Positions 61,855 through 64,000 of a stretch of 64,000 nucleotides of DNA are shown piece by piece. The stretch is taken from the NCBI RefSeq assembly GCF_014697355.1, contig NZ_JACJRQ010000040.1, positions 1 to 64,000 of the forward strand, read 5' to 3'. A program made the position numbers and the translations under genes. The number at the start of each line of letters is the position of its first letter. Within the stretch, counting starts at the first letter, position 1. The stretch is from Nostoc calcicola FACHB-3891 (lineage in GTDB: Bacteria > Cyanobacteriota > Cyanobacteriia > Cyanobacteriales > Nostocaceae). The notes below the pieces were generated by a model. The model had not been told where the DNA came from. It made no database searches and was given only the letters and a program-made list of their open reading frames with translations.

Positions 61855-61923
61855 AACTGGAGTTTAGGCTAAAAGCGATATGAGAGAATGCAAACTAAAT
61901 GGAATTAGAGGTTAAAAATATTC

Positions 61924-62191
61924 GGCGTTGCAGAATGGAAATATGAATTGGAGCGATCGCTATGCAATGTCCTAAGTGTGCATCAACTCATATCCGTAAG
62001 AACGGTAGGCAACGTAGTAAGCAAAATTACATTTATGTTGGATGTAAGTGTCAATTTATCGAATTTTATGAACCAAAAGGATATTCTGAAGATATTAAGC
62101 GCAAATGCCTAGAAATGTACGTTAATGGTTCTAGTTTTCGCCTGTAACCTTGAGGCGATTCGCATGATTCATATTTTGATTCAGCAACGCC
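61924..62191 (+). mobile_element. Internally deleted IS1-type element (268 bp)
   Basis: Terminal inverted repeats of 25 bp: left GGCGTTGCAGAATGGAAATA... (61924-61948) and right, read in reverse, GGCGTTGCTGAATCAAAATA... (62167-62191), with 22 of 25 matching. Inside is only the N-terminal part of a transposase. No clear target duplication. It is a MITE-like, non-autonomous derivative. Confidence 0.7.
61962..62147 (+). pseudogene. Truncated IS1-family transposase (InsA-like zinc finger)
   Basis: 61 codons: MQCPKCASTHIRKNGRQRSK (zinc-binding CPKC pair), QNYIYVGCKCQFIEFYEPKGYSEDIKRKCLEMYVNGSSFR, then an early stop. It matches the start of cyanobacterial IS1-type transposases (QCPKC...HIRKNG...KQNY) but lacks the catalytic DDE part. 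It lies between the inverted repeats of the 61924-62191 element. Confidence 0.7.
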
Positions 62192-62226
62192 ACAACAACG
62201 CAATCAAATGATAGAGGTATGGAGCT

Positions 62227-63063
62227 TTGAAATTATCAATCATCACTGCAACATACAATAGACCTGTGCAGCTTGCATCTACTGCACTGCCAAGCATTCA
62301 AAGTCAAACTGACCGCAATTTCGAGTGGATCGTCATCAATGATGGGGCTAATGCTGATACCAAAGATATTATCAACAGCATTAAGGCAAGAGCTGATTTT
62401 CCCATCAGTTACATTGAAATGGAACACCCTGAACCGAGCAGTGGCTTTGGCTTGTGCTACGCTCGAAACTTGGGACTAGATGCAGCTGGTGGTGACATTG
62501 TTTCATACCTGGACGATGACAATAGCATTGCTTCTGAATTCGTTGCCTCAATGCGGCAGTACTTTGAACAACATCCCAATGTCCGATACAGCATGGCAAG
62601 ACAGCACCGCCGCCGCGATGTCATCCGCAATGGTAGTGTTATTCGCCAGGGTCAGCCGTTTGTTTCGCCTAGCAATTGCTGCTCCTTACAGCAGCTTCTA
62701 TGGCAACAAGAGATATTCGACAGCAATGGTTTTGTCCACTACCGAAGCAATGCTCCTAGATGGAACCCCCAATTTCAAGTATTCGCGGACTACGAGTATT
62801 TGCTGCAATGTGGTTGCATCTGGGATGAAGGTGGCTTTGGTCTCAATGAGAGCATTCTTGTTAACTATATTCAGTCTTCTATCGGTATTATTGGTAGTTC
62901 CAACTATGAGCAATGGGCAACTGAGCTATCGCTGATTGTTAGTAACCAAGCTAACTATTTCATCCTTCAGGACAATGCTGTTGAACGTTTAAAGCAGCTT
63001 GTAAACACTTATAGTACTAAAGGAAAAATCTCATTAACGCCAAAAGCATTTGCACTTCTTTAA
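62227..63063 (+). CDS. Family 2 glycosyltransferase
   Basis: 278 residues, TTG start (LKLSIITATYNRPVQLAST in frame) with GGAG 3-5 bp upstream. GT-A motifs: IITATYNRPVQL, FEWIVINDGANADTKDI, GLCYARNLGLDAAGGDIVSYLDDDNSIASEF (DDD). The later part has a WNPQFQVFADYEYLLQCG segment that replaces the ED acceptor loop. Substrate unknown. Codon use is less AT-rich than in the carbamoyltransferase cluster. It stands alone after the IS1 remnant and convergent with ilvD. Confidence 0.85.
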   Translation: MKLSIITATYNRPVQLASTALPSIQSQTDRNFEWIVINDGANADTKDIINSIKARADFPISYIEMEHPEPSSGFGLCYARNLGLDAAGGDIVSYLDDDNSIASEFVASMRQYFEQHPNVRYSMARQHRRRDVIRNGSVIRQGQPFVSPSNCCSLQQLLWQQEIFDSNGFVHYRSNAPRWNPQFQVFADYEYLLQCGCIWDEGGFGLNESILVNYIQSSIGIIGSSNYEQWATELSLIVSNQANYFILQDNAVERLKQLVNTYSTKGKISLTPKAFALL

Positions 63064-63159
63064 ATCTAAAGAAGCTTGTCAACAGCGTTGTATCTAGCCT
63101 GAAGTAGAGAGTCAGGAGGCATCTTTATTCTGGCTCCTCACTTCTCAAAACTTTAATAA

Positions 63160-64000
63160 CTAGTTATTGAACAAGTCCAAATCTGTCACAGCACCAAGAC
63201 TGCTAGAAGATACCAATTTGGCATATTTCGCCAACACGCCTTTAGTGTAACGGGGAGCGGGAGGTTGCCAGTTGGCACGACGACGGGCCAATTCTTCTTC
63301 AGATATATTCAACTGCAAGAGGCGTGCGGGTGCATCAATGGTAATACTATCGCCTTCTTCTACAAGAGCGATCGCACCACCCACTGCTGCTTCTGGAGCA
63401 ACATGACCAACCACCATCCCGTAAGTACCACCAGAAAAGCGCCCATCGGTAATTAATCCCACCGCATCACCCAAACCAGCCCCGATAATTGCCGAAGTGG
63501 GAGCCAGCATTTCTCGCATTCCAGGGCCACCCTTGGGGCCTTCGTAGCGGATTATGAGAATATCACCAGCTTGAATTTTACCCGCCAAAATTGCATCTAA
63601 AGAGGCTTCTTCCGACTCAAACACCCGTGCAGGCCCGGTAATTACTGGTTTTTTCACCCCGGTAATTTTGGCGACAGCCCCGGAGGTTGCCAGATTACCT
63701 CTAAGGATGGCTAAATGTCCTTGGGGATACATCGGGTTATTCCAAGTCCGAATTACATTTTGATTGGCAGATGGTTCTTCTGGGATGTCTGCCAGTATCT
63801 CTGCAATTGTTTGGCCAGTGATAGTAATGCTATCCCCATGTAGTAAATCATGTGCAAGTAGCATTTTCATTACTTGCGGAATGCCGCCAGCTTTGTGCAA
63901 ATCTGTAGCGACATATTTACCACTAGGTTTTAAATCACACAAAACGGGAACACGGGCGCGGATAGTTTCAAAGTCATCTAGGGTTAACTCTACATTAGCG
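63160..64000 (-). CDS. ilvD: Dihydroxy-acid dehydratase, 3' part (5' end beyond window)
   Basis: The frame is open to the end of the window; upstream of the first in-frame Met it still reads ANVELTLDDFETIRARVPVL, so the gene continues outside. About 280 C-terminal residues: CDLKPSGKYVATDLHKAGGI, the NPMYPQGHLAILRGNLA motif, RYEGPKGGPGMREML, GLITDGRFSGGTYGMVVGHVAPEA and a YAKLVSSSSLGAVTD end. IlvD is the Fe-S (or Mg-assisted) dehydratase of branched-chain amino-acid synthesis. This housekeeping gene argues for a chromosomal location of the right end. Confidence 0.96.
   Translation of the reverse strand, partial: ANVELTLDDFETIRARVPVLCDLKPSGKYVATDLHKAGGIPQVMKMLLAHDLLHGDSITITGQTIAEILADIPEEPSANQNVIRTWNNPMYPQGHLAILRGNLATSGAVAKITGVKKPVITGPARVFESEEASLDAILAGKIQAGDILIIRYEGPKGGPGMREMLAPTSAIIGAGLGDAVGLITDGRFSGGTYGMVVGHVAPEAAVGGAIALVEEGDSITIDAPARLLQLNISEEELARRRANWQPPAPRYTKGVLAKYAKLVSSSSLGAVTDLDLFNN

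Noticed and set aside
62480..62935. 151-codon frame overlapping the GT2 gene at 62227-63063
   Set aside because: The GT2 frame shows GT-A motifs across the same bases; the alternative frame has none.

Overview
The window looks like chromosomal or large-replicon DNA from a filamentous, Nostoc-like cyanobacterium. HIP1-type GCGATCGC sites recur throughout. Several spacers carry the dispersed palindromic repeats common in Nostoc genomes. The protein families (DUF1822, CHAT-TPR, caspase-nSTAND-WD40, Ycf46-like AAA) are typical of that group. No tRNA, rRNA or CRISPR array was seen.

Region 1 (1-7.1 kb): a minus-strand operon of a sigma-like protein, a DUF1822 protein and a very large TPR-CHAT protease, plus a small HNH nuclease. 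Region 2 (7.1-24.8 kb): accessory genes. These include a GNAT-like protein, a phage Gp157-type protein, a nucleotide-sensing (SLOG/YpsA-like) fusion, a 1,825-residue caspase-nSTAND-WD40 protein with a divergent partner gene, a DUF559-like nuclease, a Ycf46-like AAA ATPase and a DUF192 protein. Region 3 (25.2-41 kb): a type IV secretion/conjugation locus (VirB2/B3-like, VirB4, VirB5-like, VirB6, VirB10, VirB9-like, VirD4). The VirB6 and VirB10 genes are truncated around an insertion. The insertion holds five palindromic operator-like sites and then what appears to be an integron-type gene cassette: core site GTTAGCT, an EACC1-like protein, a caspase with zinc ribbons, and an attC-like hairpin with AGCTAAC. 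I consider this the most interesting object in the window.

Region 4 (41.8-47.7 kb): two separate RNA-guided-nuclease insertion units, TnpB with a 3' omega-RNA and IscB with a 5' omega-RNA. Each has split a small host gene, and each empty site can be rebuilt in frame. Region 5 (47.9-59.1 kb): an AT-rich minus-strand cluster of two GT2-type proteins (one fused to a polysaccharide deacetylase), a radical SAM protein, another glycosyltransferase, a class III aminotransferase, a methyltransferase, a NodU/TobZ-type carbamoyltransferase, a sugar isomerase-like TIM barrel and a LOG-like protein. It is probably a carbamoylated glycan or small-molecule pathway. Region 6 (59.1-64 kb): a nucleotide-sugar dehydrogenase and a UDP-glucuronate 4-epimerase-like gene pair, an internally deleted IS1-type element, another GT2 gene, and the 3' part of ilvD running off the window.

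Three caspase-fold proteases (CHAT at 0.3-5.2 kb, caspases at 14.5 and 31.7 kb) and several nucleases suggest that regions 1-4 are a conflict/defence and mobile-element neighbourhood. All functions are read from motifs and remembered family features; no database search was possible.
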